Source: MFD00082-c5 sp963697995
GTDB taxonomy: Bacteria > Chlamydiota > Chlamydiia > Chlamydiales > JAJFMB01
Reading direction: 5' to 3'
Length of the DNA stretch: 64,000 bases
Assembly (NCBI GenBank): GCA_963697995.1
Contig: OY969110.1
Location: 62,001-126,000, forward strand
Below, one piece after another: positions 28,580 through 37,849 of this stretch (position 1 is its first letter; each line of letters opens with the position of its first letter). The notes below the pieces were generated by a model that did not search any database, had not been told where the DNA came from, and worked only from the letters and a program-made list of their open reading frames with translations. A program made the position numbers and the translations under genes.

Positions 28580-30154
28580 ATGTTTACTCTCAATTCTGTT
28601 TCTAAAAGTTTTGGTAGTCGCGTCCTTTTCGACAAAGTCTCTGCTTCATTTCTTACTGGGCACAGGTATGGTTTGACAGGTCCAAATGGAGCTGGAAAAT
28701 CAACCTTGATGAATATCATGATGGGTAAAGAAGAGCCGACAAGTGGAACAGTCACTCTTCCGAAAAAAGTGGGTTGGCTTAAACAAAACATCGAACCTTT
28801 CAAAAATTTCCGGGTTTTAGACGTTGTTATTCAGGGAAATGCCCCACTTTGGGAAGCCCTCCAAGAAAGAGATCGCCTTTACGAAGAAGAGTTTACAGAC
28901 GAAATTGGAATGAAACTTGGCGATTTAGAGGGCATCATTGCTGAAGAAAATGGTTATAGCGCTGAATCAGATGCTGAAGTGCTCCTTGAGGGAATGGGAA
29001 TCGAGAAAGAGTACTACGATAAATTGATGGGTGAAATTCCCTCAGACGTACAATTTCAAGTGCTTCTTTGCCAAGCTCTTTTTGGCAATCCTCAAGCTCT
29101 TCTCCTCGACGAACCTACCAACCACTTAGACTTAAAATCGATTCGTTGGCTTGAAAATTTCCTTTTAACTTATAAAGGGGTTTTAATCGTCATCAGCCAC
29201 GACCGCCACTTCTTAAATACCGTCACAACAGATATTGCAGATATCGACTACGAGTCGATCATCATCTATCCTGGAAACTACGACAATATGGTCGTGACAA
29301 AGAGTGCCGTTCGCGAAAGAGCCCTACAAGATGCTAAATCGCAAGAGAAAAAGATCTCTCAACTTAAAGACTTTGTCGCAAAATTTAGCGCCGGAACAAG
29401 AGCTAGCCAGGTTCAATCCCGACTTAAAGAGATCGAGCGGTTAAAACCTGAAGATATGAAACAAACAAACATTCAACGCCCCTATATCAGATTTATCCCT
29501 TCAGATCCTTCAGGACAAATCGTCTTAAAAGTGGATAATGTCTCTAAAGCGTACGATGGGCATCAGGTATTGAAAAATGTTTCTTTCGAAGTCTTAAGAG
29601 GAGACAAAATCGGAGTCATCGGAAGTAACGGCCTTGGAAAATCGACCCTTATGAAGATTTTAGCAGGTCATTTACCTCCCGATCAGGGTAAAGTTGAAAA
29701 AGGACACAATGTGGCCTTTTCCTATTTTCCTCAAAACCACGCCGACGTGATCGTTAAAAGTGAAAAAATCACCTCGTTTGAGTGGTTAAAAAAACTAAGA
29801 CCCACTGTTTACGAGCAAGAGATTCGGGGTGCTATGGGCAAGCTTTTGTTCTCTGGTGATGATGCGTTTAAAAATGTTCCCACTCTTTCGGGAGGAGAAA
29901 CAGCAAGACTGCTCCTTGCTGGAATCATTATCTCAGAACATAATTTGCTTATTTTGGATGAACCCAACAACCATCTCGATCTGGAAGCAGTATCAGCCCT
30001 TGCTTGGGGATTAGAAGAGTATAAAGGAACCGTGGTCGTCGTCAGTCACGATAGAGACTTAATCGATAAAGTGGCCACTAAAATCATTGCTTTTGAAAAG
30101 GATGGGGTCCACTTCTTTAATGGCCCTCTAGAAGAGTATTTAGCGAAAAAATAA
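28580..30154 (+). CDS. ABC-F family ATPase
   Basis: Soluble tandem ATPase of 524 aa without membrane helices, of the ABC-F group, whose members act on ribosomes. The first domain has GPNGAGKST and LLLDEPTNHLD. Its signature is degenerate (SDVQFQVLLCQALFG instead of LSGGE). The second domain has GSNGLGKST, LSGGETARLLLAG and LILDEPNNHLD. The linker between domains (about 240-310) is charged and helical. The position next to xerC matches Chlamydia CT348. It is closest in layout to YbiT/EttA-like proteins; the subgroup is not certain. Confidence 0.92.
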   Translation: MFTLNSVSKSFGSRVLFDKVSASFLTGHRYGLTGPNGAGKSTLMNIMMGKEEPTSGTVTLPKKVGWLKQNIEPFKNFRVLDVVIQGNAPLWEALQERDRLYEEEFTDEIGMKLGDLEGIIAEENGYSAESDAEVLLEGMGIEKEYYDKLMGEIPSDVQFQVLLCQALFGNPQALLLDEPTNHLDLKSIRWLENFLLTYKGVLIVISHDRHFLNTVTTDIADIDYESIIIYPGNYDNMVVTKSAVRERALQDAKSQEKKISQLKDFVAKFSAGTRASQVQSRLKEIERLKPEDMKQTNIQRPYIRFIPSDPSGQIVLKVDNVSKAYDGHQVLKNVSFEVLRGDKIGVIGSNGLGKSTLMKILAGHLPPDQGKVEKGHNVAFSYFPQNHADVIVKSEKITSFEWLKKLRPTVYEQEIRGAMGKLLFSGDDAFKNVPTLSGGETARLLLAGIIISEHNLLILDEPNNHLDLEAVSALAWGLEEYKGTVVVVSHDRDLIDKVATKIIAFEKDGVHFFNGPLEEYLAKK

Positions 30155-30155
30155 C

Positions 30156-30185
30156 AAGTGCGCTTAAAAAAGTTTAAGCGCACTT
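30156..30185. terminator. Bidirectional terminator
   Basis: Perfect 13-bp stem AAGTGCGCTTAAA / TTTAAGCGCACTT with loop AAAG, lying between convergent genes. A/T-runs flank both sides. Confidence 0.88.
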
Positions 30186-30192
30186 CAAAAAG

Positions 30193-30837
30193 TTATTTCT
30201 TTCGACGTGCAAAAGCGTCTTTCATCTTTGTTTCAAACTGATTTAAGTAACCTCGAAACTCTTCAGTCACATCTTCTTCGTTAAATAAATTTTTAGAGAC
30301 AACTGAAGCTTCTTCCTTAAGCTCTATGCACTCTTTTATTTTTTGAAGTTTCTCCCTCTCGCTGACTGATAACTTCCTACCAATATCGGCAACAAACTTT
30401 TCTAAAAGAAGCGCATCGAGAGCCTCTAAAAAAATCTGCTCGTTAATCTCTTTAACATAAATCGCATCGGCTAAAGTAGAAATCTCTAGAGTCCCCTTCT
30501 TTTTTGAATCAATAAATTTCTTTAAGTTAGAATCTATGATAAATTCGTTAAATTGACGGTTAAGATAGGAGTGAAATGCAATACCAATATTAAAAGAAGT
30601 CAAAACAGTACCAGACAATTTTGGCTTGGTCGTTTCAAATTTGCTTTGAAGGGAGGCATAAATATTTCCAGCCACAAACCCTTTTACAGCTTTATGGTTA
30701 TCTCCAAAGGGAGAGCGATCCAAAAAAGAATCGGAATAGTAGGTTTGGGCGATAGCACCAAGTTCGTACTCTTTAGCTTCAATCGCAATTGAAGAAAGTG
30801 AAAGAGATACGCAAAGTAATGAAACAAATTTTTTCAT
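30193..30837 (-). CDS. Secreted hypothetical protein
   Basis: A 214-residue protein with a clear signal peptide: MKKFVSLLCVSLSLSSIAIEAKEYE, cleavage likely after IEA. ATG 30837 is chosen over the longer frame because it gives this signal and has GAGG 6 bases upstream. The mature part begins with a beta-like segment (YELGAIAQTYYSDSFLD), and continues with helical, charged stretches to a basic end (KDAFARRKK). No known domain is recognised. It is probably periplasmic or exported. The 3' end is shared with the ABC-F terminator. Confidence 0.75.
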   Translation of the reverse strand: MKKFVSLLCVSLSLSSIAIEAKEYELGAIAQTYYSDSFLDRSPFGDNHKAVKGFVAGNIYASLQSKFETTKPKLSGTVLTSFNIGIAFHSYLNRQFNEFIIDSNLKKFIDSKKKGTLEISTLADAIYVKEINEQIFLEALDALLLEKFVADIGRKLSVSEREKLQKIKECIELKEEASVVSKNLFNEEDVTEEFRGYLNQFETKMKDAFARRKK

Positions 30838-30910
30838 AGTCAACCTCAATGTTAAGGAGTTAAACATTTGGTATAGCAGGCTTGACTTTAATTGGATAGA
30901 AAAAAAATAA

Positions 30911-31267
30911 GTTGGGAAGAGATAAGCCGGGTTCTGTGACTTAAAAAAACTCTTAAGCGGCAATCATTCCTCTAGGGATTTTGTCGCCAAAATCCTCAAG
31001 CGATACTTTTAAACGGAATTATTAGCGGAGTACTAAACCGTTTTATTCGATCTTGCTTCGGATAGGGTTTACAGCTTTCTAAGATCTCTCTAGATAAGGT
31101 CGCACTCTCAAAGTGGACATTTCAACCTGTCACAAATTAGTGCGGAATGTTCTCTGTTGCACTTTCCGTAGCCTTGCGGCCCCCAGCCTTTCGCTGGTAT
31201 CCTCTCCTCTGAAGCCCAGACTTTCCTCCATTTTTTAACAAAAACAGCGATTGCCTTTCTTCCCAAC
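30911..31267 (-). ncRNA. rnpB: RNase P RNA
   Basis: Catalytic RNA of RNase P, about 357 nt. The 5' and 3' ends pair as GTTGGGAAGA / TCTTCCCAAC. The conserved GAGGAAAGTC-GGGCT element lies near the 5' end (about 31220-31231). ACAGAA followed by CCGGCTTATC lies at the 3' end, as in bacterial type A RNAs, with CGGAAAGTGCAACAGAGA in between. It begins 7 bp after the stop of the zinc-ribbon coiled-coil gene and probably has its own promoter within that gene. Confidence 0.95.
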
Positions 31268-31274
31268 TTAAAAC

Positions 31275-32045
31275 TTAAACCGCAACCTTGCGACGACGTC
31301 GTTTTGTCGCTGTTGCTTGCCCTTCATCTTCAATCTCTTCAGCTTCAGCCCAATAATGAATACGAGAGCAATGCTCACAAAAAACAAGTCTTTCACTTTT
31401 TCGCACTAAATTTTCATCTTGTGCTGTGATCTGGATATGGCAACCACTACAACATCTATTTTCGATAGGAACCACAACGCAATCTTTTTTATTGCCAAGC
31501 AAGCGCTCATAAACGCGGAAAACTTCAGGATCAGCCAATTGAACTAAACCATCTCTTCTCTGTTTTATTTCCCGTCCCTCTTGATTGATCTTATCGATGC
31601 TATCGTAGATCTCCCCCTCAAGAACGCGACTGCCTTCTGCCGTCTGCTCAAGTTCTTTTTGAAGATGTTGAAGAGCATCCTCTTCAATAGCTAATTTGTC
31701 ATAAAGATCGCTCAAAAGATGCTCCTTAGCACCTCTTTCTCTTTCAACCTGCGACATCTCCTGACTCAACGCATTAAACTCATCCACTTTTCGAATGGAA
31801 CTTTGCTGCTCTTCTAATTTCTTAAGACGTGTTTTCACATCCAAAACAGAGCTTTCTCCAATTCGGATCTCTTTCTTAATTTCCTGGATAATTTGATCTT
31901 TTTCATCAAGCTTATCTTTTAGATCAAGCTTAGCATTTTGAATCTGCTCTAATTCCTTAATACGCCTCGACTTCAACTGGATCAGTTGAATCATTTGCAT
32001 ATCTAATTTTTGAATTTCAAGAATGGGTTTAAGAGCCTTTAGCAT
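31275..32045 (-). CDS. Coiled-coil protein with C4 zinc ribbon (CT398 type)
   Basis: A 256-residue protein with a long coiled coil (about 5-185, rich in E, K, Q and L) and a C-terminal zinc ribbon with CSGCHIQI and FCEHCSRIHYW. The family (C4-type zinc ribbon, Chlamydia CT398) is described as a coiled-coil hairpin protein with a zinc tip; its partners are debated. The basic tail ATKRRRRKVAV may bind nucleic acid. It is immediately upstream of rnpB. Confidence 0.85.
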   Translation of the reverse strand: MLKALKPILEIQKLDMQMIQLIQLKSRRIKELEQIQNAKLDLKDKLDEKDQIIQEIKKEIRIGESSVLDVKTRLKKLEEQQSSIRKVDEFNALSQEMSQVERERGAKEHLLSDLYDKLAIEEDALQHLQKELEQTAEGSRVLEGEIYDSIDKINQEGREIKQRRDGLVQLADPEVFRVYERLLGNKKDCVVVPIENRCCSGCHIQITAQDENLVRKSERLVFCEHCSRIHYWAEAEEIEDEGQATATKRRRRKVAV

Positions 32046-32116
32046 AAATGGGATTCCTCTATTCTTTAAGACTCTGGATCATACCCGTTTTTTTGATATT
32101 GATCAAGAGAAAAAAA

Positions 32117-33473
32117 TTACTTTGTCAAATCAAAGATTTCTTCTATCTCACAAGAGTGACTCCCCACCTCTTCTACCTTTTTCATACCATCAAAAATCTG
32201 TTTAAAACTGATCATTACAGGAAACTCTGGTTCCTTTTCCAACTCCTTAATGAGGGAGGTACTTTTGAGAATGAGACTAAAAAACATATTATAAGCCTTT
32301 TTTGCAACCGGTTTTAACTCTCTGTCGTAATCACCACTAGAAAAAAAACTATAATATTCTTTTGAGGGTTTTAACTCGCTACTGTTTATATCTGAAACAA
32401 TTTTATCTCTAAAACTTATGAACCTATTGTTATCCACTTCAACTTTAAAGTATCTAAGCAGAACTCTTAAAAGACTGAACCGATCGTTAAAAGGTGTAGC
32501 CACACAAGTATTTTGAAAGCAAGGATCCCAAACAGGGTAGGATAAATGAGCGGGATCTCCGCTAAAACGACGGTATCCAAAAGGAGACATAAAATCGACA
32601 TCTCCAAGAAAAGCCCGAGGCTGACCTTCAAGTAATTTTATAAAGACATTTTCTTCCTTGATATCATTGTGACTGACATTTTGAAAATGAAGCCATCGAG
32701 CAGCTAAAATAACATCCTGCAGGCATTTTAAAAAACTAAAAGAATGCATTATCACTTTCACGACCCAACGTGCATAAATACCTTTCTTGGGTGTAGTAGG
32801 GATGAGAAAGAAGACTCAAAGGAGAAGAGAGACACACATCCTCCGGTTTTTTTTTATAAATAGTCTCGTAAAGATTCATGCCCTGGATCGTCAACTGGTC
32901 GGTGAACACATTTCTCATCTTTAGGCGAACGGCATTAAGATGAAAAAAACTTCGAATATACCCTTGAGTCGTTTTAATAGGTTTCATATTTATTTCAAAA
33001 ACATCAGCAGGAACAATCTCTTCCTTATATGATCCTTGCCGTTCCCACTCCTCTGAGAAAATTCTAAACACAAGTTTCAATATTTTTTCTCTTAAGTCAA
33101 ACGACAACAAACACTCAATTTCTTTCTCAATAGAAAAGCTTTTCTTTTTTACCCTATTTTTTAGAGCCTGATTGATATTAGAGATAATATAATTTTTAAA
33201 TCTTAAGCTCTTTTTATCGGTCAAAAAGGGAGCTATTTGCTGATCAAAACGGTTGAAAGAAAAATAATAAACCCGCTCTTGATAACCCTTAAAAATTTTT
33301 TGAATCTTCGAGGCAGCCTCCCCTCTTTCCCTTTCTGAATAAACCTTTTTGGGAATCACGCGGGGATAGACTACTCCTGGGTGAAAGTAGAACGAAACTG
33401 CTCCATAACTTGAAGAGATGGGTCTGCTGCTTTGTGGTGGTAGATAGTAGTATTTTCTTTCAATTGGTTGCAT
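32117..33473 (-). CDS. Kinase-like protein with IQ-like motif, one frameshift
   Basis: Two overlapping minus-strand frames (32736-33473 and 32117-32761) appear to be one gene. Dropping one T in CTTTTA near 32739 joins them into about 451 residues. The C-terminal part contains a protein-kinase catalytic loop, SHNDIKEENVFI (HxDxKxxN with Asn-Asp), and GDVDF in place of DFG, then a helical C-lobe. The N-terminal part has an IQ-like segment, ASKIQKIFKGYQERVY (about 55-70), before the expected N-lobe. Such eukaryote-like proteins in chlamydiae are often secreted effectors; that is inference. No membrane helix is seen. The gene is A/T-rich and lies alone between the CT398 homologue and glyA. Confidence 0.7.
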
Positions 33474-33577
33474 AAACTGCGGAATTTTAAGAAATAAACA
33501 CCATTAATGCAAGAAAAAAAAATTCCCTTTATCAAAAGTTTTTAAAGAAAAATGAATCGTTTGATAAAAACTTCATG

Positions 33578-33607
33578 TTGAGTAGAATTACCCTACCTTG
33601 GTAAAAT
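33578..33607 (+). promoter_or_regulatory. Promoter for glyA
   Basis: TTGAGT (33578-33583), 18-bp spacer, TAAAAT (33602-33607). It lies 30 bp before the glyA ATG, with AGGA as ribosome site. Confidence 0.6.
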
Positions 33608-33637
33608 ACGATTTTTCACCACTTTTTTAGGATTTTC

Positions 33638-35152
33638 ATGACCTCATATCTTGCCTCTTATTTAAAAAATACTCCAAAAGAGGAGCAAAAAACAGCAGCA
33701 ATTGCCTATCTTGCCTCTCTTGATCACCTCTCGGAAGAGCATAAACCGATTGCCGACACAATCATCTCGGAGCTTATCGATCAAAGAGAGCGACTAAAGC
33801 TAATCGCCTCTGAAAACTACTCCTCTCTTGCCGTTCAACTCGCTATGGGAAACCTTCTTACAGACAAATACGCCGAAGGATACCCTCACCACAGGTTTTA
33901 CGCAGGGTGTGAAAATGTCGATAAAATCGAAGATTTAGCTAAAACAGAACTTGAAAATCTCTTTGGTGCTGAGCACGCCTACGTTCAACCTCATTCAGGA
34001 GCCGACGCTAATTTGGTTGCCATTTTTGCAGCTCTTATCACAAGAGTGCAACAAAAAGAGATCGAAGCACTTGGAAAAAAACACCTAGAAGATCTGACGG
34101 TAGAAGAGTATGAAACAGTCCGAAAACACCTTGTGAATCAAAGACTTCTCGGCATGTCTTTAAATTCAGGGGGACACCTCACCCACGGGTTTAGACACAA
34201 CATTTCTTCAAAATTAATGCAAGCTTTTGCCTACGACGTCAATCCCAAAACAGGACTTCTCGACTACGATATGATTTTAAAACAAGCGCGAGAAGTTAAA
34301 CCTTTTATTTTAATGTGTGGTTATTCGGCGTATCCTCGCCTGATTAACTTTGCAAAAATGAGAGAGATCGCAGATGACGTCGGAGCTGTTTTAATGTGCG
34401 ATATGGCTCACTTTGCAGGTCTTGTTGCAGGAAAAGCCTTAATAAACGAATTTAACCCGATCCCTTACGCCGATATTACCACGAGTACCACTCACAAAAC
34501 GATGAGAGGGCCAAGAGGTGGTATGGTGCTTTGCAAGAAAGAGTTTGCAGAAGCCGTTAATAAAGGATGCCCCTTAGTGATGGGAGGACCTCTTCCCCAT
34601 GTGATGGCCGCAAAAGCGTGTGCCTTTAAAGAGGCTGCAAAACCTGAATTTCAAGTCTATGCAAAAAACGTCGTGGCTAACAGCCAGGCGCTTGCGGAAG
34701 CTTTAAAAAATGAGGGATTTGAGCTCGTTACAGGAGGGTCTGACAACCACTTGAACATTCTCAACGTCTCAAAATTGGGTTTGACCGGAAGACAGGCTGA
34801 GATTGCTCTTAACCAATCCGCAGTCACTGTCAATCGCAATTCGATCCCTTTTGATCCAAATGGCGCCTGGTACACCTCTGGAGTTAGAATTGGAACAGCA
34901 GCAATGACCACTTTGGGGATGAAAAGCTCAGAAATGAAAGAGATAGCATCAATTTTAGCTCTTGTCCTTAAAAATACCAAACCGATTTTATCCCACGACG
35001 GTTTAAGTAAAGCCAAATTTGAAATAGACGACCGAATTGTTCAAGAGGCGAGAAGACGAGTCAAAGATTTACTTAAAAAACACCCCCTTTACCCTGAAAT
35101 CATTTTAGAGGAAGAAACAAGTCCGATTTTTGACTTGAAATTTGCAAGCTAA
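33638..35152 (+). CDS. glyA: Serine hydroxymethyltransferase
   Basis: PLP enzyme that converts serine to glycine and charges tetrahydrofolate with a one-carbon unit. The protein is 504 aa, longer than the usual ~420 because of an insertion near 140-185, as in chlamydial GlyA. Conserved parts: LIASENYSS, the HRFYAGCENVDKIE segment (usual Y-x-GG region), and the PLP lysine in STTHKTMRGPRGG. It is first in a likely glyA-clpP-dapF run, the same order as Chlamydia CT432-CT430. Confidence 0.95.
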   Translation: MTSYLASYLKNTPKEEQKTAAIAYLASLDHLSEEHKPIADTIISELIDQRERLKLIASENYSSLAVQLAMGNLLTDKYAEGYPHHRFYAGCENVDKIEDLAKTELENLFGAEHAYVQPHSGADANLVAIFAALITRVQQKEIEALGKKHLEDLTVEEYETVRKHLVNQRLLGMSLNSGGHLTHGFRHNISSKLMQAFAYDVNPKTGLLDYDMILKQAREVKPFILMCGYSAYPRLINFAKMREIADDVGAVLMCDMAHFAGLVAGKALINEFNPIPYADITTSTTHKTMRGPRGGMVLCKKEFAEAVNKGCPLVMGGPLPHVMAAKACAFKEAAKPEFQVYAKNVVANSQALAEALKNEGFELVTGGSDNHLNILNVSKLGLTGRQAEIALNQSAVTVNRNSIPFDPNGAWYTSGVRIGTAAMTTLGMKSSEMKEIASILALVLKNTKPILSHDGLSKAKFEIDDRIVQEARRRVKDLLKKHPLYPEIILEEETSPIFDLKFAS

Positions 35153-35205
35153 AAGAAGATAATCCGATCGATTGATAAAAATTTGATAAAAGGACCACTA
35201 CAGTT

Positions 35206-35790
35206 ATGCCAGAACAACAATCCCAATTCTTGGACCTCAAAAGTAAGATTGATGAAACAATTTTACAAGCAAGACGCATTTTTCTCTCAGATGCTGTGGA
35301 CTCAGATTCCGCAGCCGAAGTGATCAGAAAACTGTGGTATCTTGAGCTTCAAAGTCCTGGTAAGCCTATTTATCTAATCATCAACAGTCCTGGAGGCTCT
35401 GTCGATTCAGGATTTGCGATCTGGGATCAAATCAAAATGATCTCCTCCCCTGTGATCACCATTGTGACAGGACTTGCAGCGTCTATGGGATCAGTTTTGA
35501 GTCTTGCAGCCTCTAAAGGAAAGCGGTTTGCAACTCCAAACGCAAGAATTATGATCCACCAACCTATGATTGGAGGCGTTGTCAAGGGACAAGCGACTGA
35601 CTTAGAAATTCAAGCCAAAGAAATGCTTAAAACAAGAGCTCAGCTGATCCAAGTTTATGTCGATGCTACAGGAAAATCAGCAGAGGTTGTTGAAAAAGCC
35701 ATCGACCGGGACACTTGGCTCTCCCCTCAAGAAGCACTCGAGTTTGGTCTTTTAGATGGGATCGTCAAAAGCTATAAGGAGCTCAATTAA
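35206..35790 (+). CDS. clpP: ATP-dependent Clp protease proteolytic subunit
   Basis: Serine peptidase that forms tetradecameric chambers with ClpX or ClpC. The product is 194 aa. The catalytic serine is S93 in GLAASMGSVLSL, the histidine is H118 in MIHQP, and the aspartate lies in IDRDTWLS near 167-169. The glycine-rich INSPGGSVDSG turn precedes the active site. Chlamydiae carry two clpP genes; this one sits after glyA like CT431 (clpP1). Its 3' end contains the probable ribosome site of dapF. Confidence 0.95.
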   Translation: MPEQQSQFLDLKSKIDETILQARRIFLSDAVDSDSAAEVIRKLWYLELQSPGKPIYLIINSPGGSVDSGFAIWDQIKMISSPVITIVTGLAASMGSVLSLAASKGKRFATPNARIMIHQPMIGGVVKGQATDLEIQAKEMLKTRAQLIQVYVDATGKSAEVVEKAIDRDTWLSPQEALEFGLLDGIVKSYKELN

Positions 35791-35793
35791 GCT

Positions 35794-36561
35794 TTGCAAA
35801 CCCACACGTATTCGGGATCGGGCAATACTTTCACTTTGATCGACAACAGAGAGGGCTCGTTTTTGCCAGAAAAGAAAACGATTAAAGCCCTCTCGTCTGG
35901 AAAAGATGGGGTTGTTCTTCTTGAAACATCCCATTCTGCCGATTTAAAGATGCGTATTTTTAATGCCGATGGGAGTGAAGCTGAAATGTGTGGCAATGGG
36001 GCGAGGTGCCTTCTGACGTTTTATAAAGATTTGACAGGGTACCTTGGAAAAGTCACCCTGGAGACTAAGGCTGGTCTCATCTCTGGTCAAATCGATGAAA
36101 CCTCTGTTTCCCTTTTTCTTCCCCTACCAAAAGAGATCAAAAACGATCTTCAAATCGACCAATTTTCCTTTGATTTTTTAAATACGGGCGTTCCTCACGC
36201 TGTTTTTTTTGTAGATGATTTAGAAAAACACCCCCTGATCGAAAAGGGACATGCCTTGAAAACTCACCCTTTGTTTGGACCCTCTGGCAGCAATATCAAC
36301 TTTGTCAAATGTTTATCGGATAAATTAGAAATTCGAACTTTTGAAAGGGGGCTTGATCACGAATCGCCAGCTTGTGGTACTGGCGCAACTGCTGCTGCGT
36401 ATCTTGCGATCACCAAATTAAATAAGGACTCTCCTATTACTGTCCTTCCAAAATCAAAAGAGCCTCTTCAAATTGGATTCGATCGGGAAAAGGGGTTCGA
36501 ATTAAAAGGAAAGGTCGAGCTAATTTTACTTGAACTCTTCCACGAAAGTATCGTAAACTAA
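35794..36561 (+). CDS. dapF: Diaminopimelate epimerase
   Basis: Cofactor-free racemase that interconverts LL- and meso-diaminopimelate for peptidoglycan and lysine. The two catalytic cysteines are C66 in EMCGNGARC and C194 in ESPACGTGATAAA. The substrate-binding GSGNTFTLID is at the N-terminus. The start is TTG 35794, three bases after the clpP stop; AAGGAG lies 12 bases further upstream, so initiation is coupled and probably weak. In chlamydiae DapF also has a GlyA-linked racemase context; here too they are neighbours. The protein is 255 aa. Confidence 0.93.
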   Translation: MQTHTYSGSGNTFTLIDNREGSFLPEKKTIKALSSGKDGVVLLETSHSADLKMRIFNADGSEAEMCGNGARCLLTFYKDLTGYLGKVTLETKAGLISGQIDETSVSLFLPLPKEIKNDLQIDQFSFDFLNTGVPHAVFFVDDLEKHPLIEKGHALKTHPLFGPSGSNINFVKCLSDKLEIRTFERGLDHESPACGTGATAAAYLAITKLNKDSPITVLPKSKEPLQIGFDREKGFELKGKVELILLELFHESIVN

Positions 36562-36643
36562 ACAACAGCGGTTCACATTGAAAGAATTTTCCTTGAAGGA
36601 AAAGAATTGCTGACTTAAACAATTGAACGAAATATATGGATAT

Positions 36644-37849
36644 ATGGCAAAAAAAAATCCTTTTCCAGAAGCTCAAACTCCTTTAATTTTGAACTGTCAC
36701 CGTTTGATGGAAGCGTTTGCAAAATCAAACGATGAAAGGGATTTTTACCTCGATAGAATCGAAGGATTTATCCTTTTTACCAATCTCGACAAAGATGATG
36801 AAGAGCTCATAGCCTTTGAGAAAGAACTGATTGACTCACACGAAAGGTATTGCCTTATTCCAAAATTTTCTTACTTTGAAACGAAGAAAATTATGGAAAA
36901 CTTTGTTCATGAAAAAGTTTACGATATCGATACGAAAGAAAAATTAACTGAAATCATCCAATCAAAAGAAGCGAGAGAAAACTTTTTGGAGTTTCTTTTC
37001 GACCATCACTCTGAATTTGAAAAATGGCAACAATTTTATCAAGAGCGCTCCCGTGTTCGGATCATCGAATGGTTAAGACAAAACCAATTTCATTTTGTTT
37101 TTGAAGAGGACCTTGAGATTTCAAAACCACTTCTTGAAAAAATCAAAGAGAGTCTTTTTGAAACAAAAGCTGGTAAAGAAATCATTTCCGCAAGAAAAAC
37201 TCTTGAAGCTAAAGCTAAAACATACTACTCGAGTGAGGCTCTAAACCCAAGACCTAAAAGGGGACGTCCTCCAAAGCAACAGGCAAAGCTTGAGGTGGAG
37301 CATCAAACCTCTGTCGACATCTACACAACCGTTGCCCCAGCTGCAAGGCCCTTTTTGTTTACACCTGATGTGAATGCTGCGAATGCTTTGAGTTTTTCCT
37401 CTAAATTTGATGGAGAGGACTTAGGTGCGGCTCCAAAACCTCTCTCCCAAAAACCCGAAACTGACCTGACCCTTAAAACATTAAATGAAAAGCTTGCCAC
37501 TTTGAGAAGTTTTTCAAGTCGTTTTGCTCAAGAAGGGGGGCAATTAAACGAAGAAGGGCTTGTGCATCCCGATGCCCTAAAGAAAGGCTCGGAAAAATTT
37601 GGCTTCGACGACGATGAAGACGAAGAGGACGAGGATAAAGATGATGATTCTGAGGATGAGGATTTCGATAAACAAAAAATGGCAAAACCAAAGGTTGTTA
37701 AAAAAAGAGTCACTGAGCTTAAACCTGTTGCCTCAAAACCTTTACCCCCTCCGGTAAAGAAAAAGACTCCTCCTAAAAAAGTAGAAGAGGCTCCGAAAAA
37801 GCCGATTCAAAGACGATTGAGGAAAACAGAACCTAAAAAGAAAGCTTAA
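36644..37849 (+). CDS. UPF0158 family protein with AT-hook and acidic/basic tail
   Basis: The first ~190 residues match the UPF0158 family (Chlamydia CT429, same position after dapF): EGFILFTNLDKDDEELIAFEKEL, a HERYCLIP segment and RVRIIEWLRQ. ATG 36644 is preferred over the in-frame TTG at 36623. A long extension follows (about 200-401). It has an AT-hook-like PRPKRGRPPKQ (RGRP core) near 206, an acidic run of D/E near 330-350 and a K/P-rich C-terminus with PPPVKKKTPPKK and QRRLRKTEPKKKA that resembles H1-type tails. This makes DNA binding or nucleoid packing plausible. The 3' end overlaps the HAD gene by 17 bp, convergently. Confidence 0.8.
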   Translation: MAKKNPFPEAQTPLILNCHRLMEAFAKSNDERDFYLDRIEGFILFTNLDKDDEELIAFEKELIDSHERYCLIPKFSYFETKKIMENFVHEKVYDIDTKEKLTEIIQSKEARENFLEFLFDHHSEFEKWQQFYQERSRVRIIEWLRQNQFHFVFEEDLEISKPLLEKIKESLFETKAGKEIISARKTLEAKAKTYYSSEALNPRPKRGRPPKQQAKLEVEHQTSVDIYTTVAPAARPFLFTPDVNAANALSFSSKFDGEDLGAAPKPLSQKPETDLTLKTLNEKLATLRSFSSRFAQEGGQLNEEGLVHPDALKKGSEKFGFDDDEDEEDEDKDDDSEDEDFDKQKMAKPKVVKKRVTELKPVASKPLPPPVKKKTPPKKVEEAPKKPIQRRLRKTEPKKKA

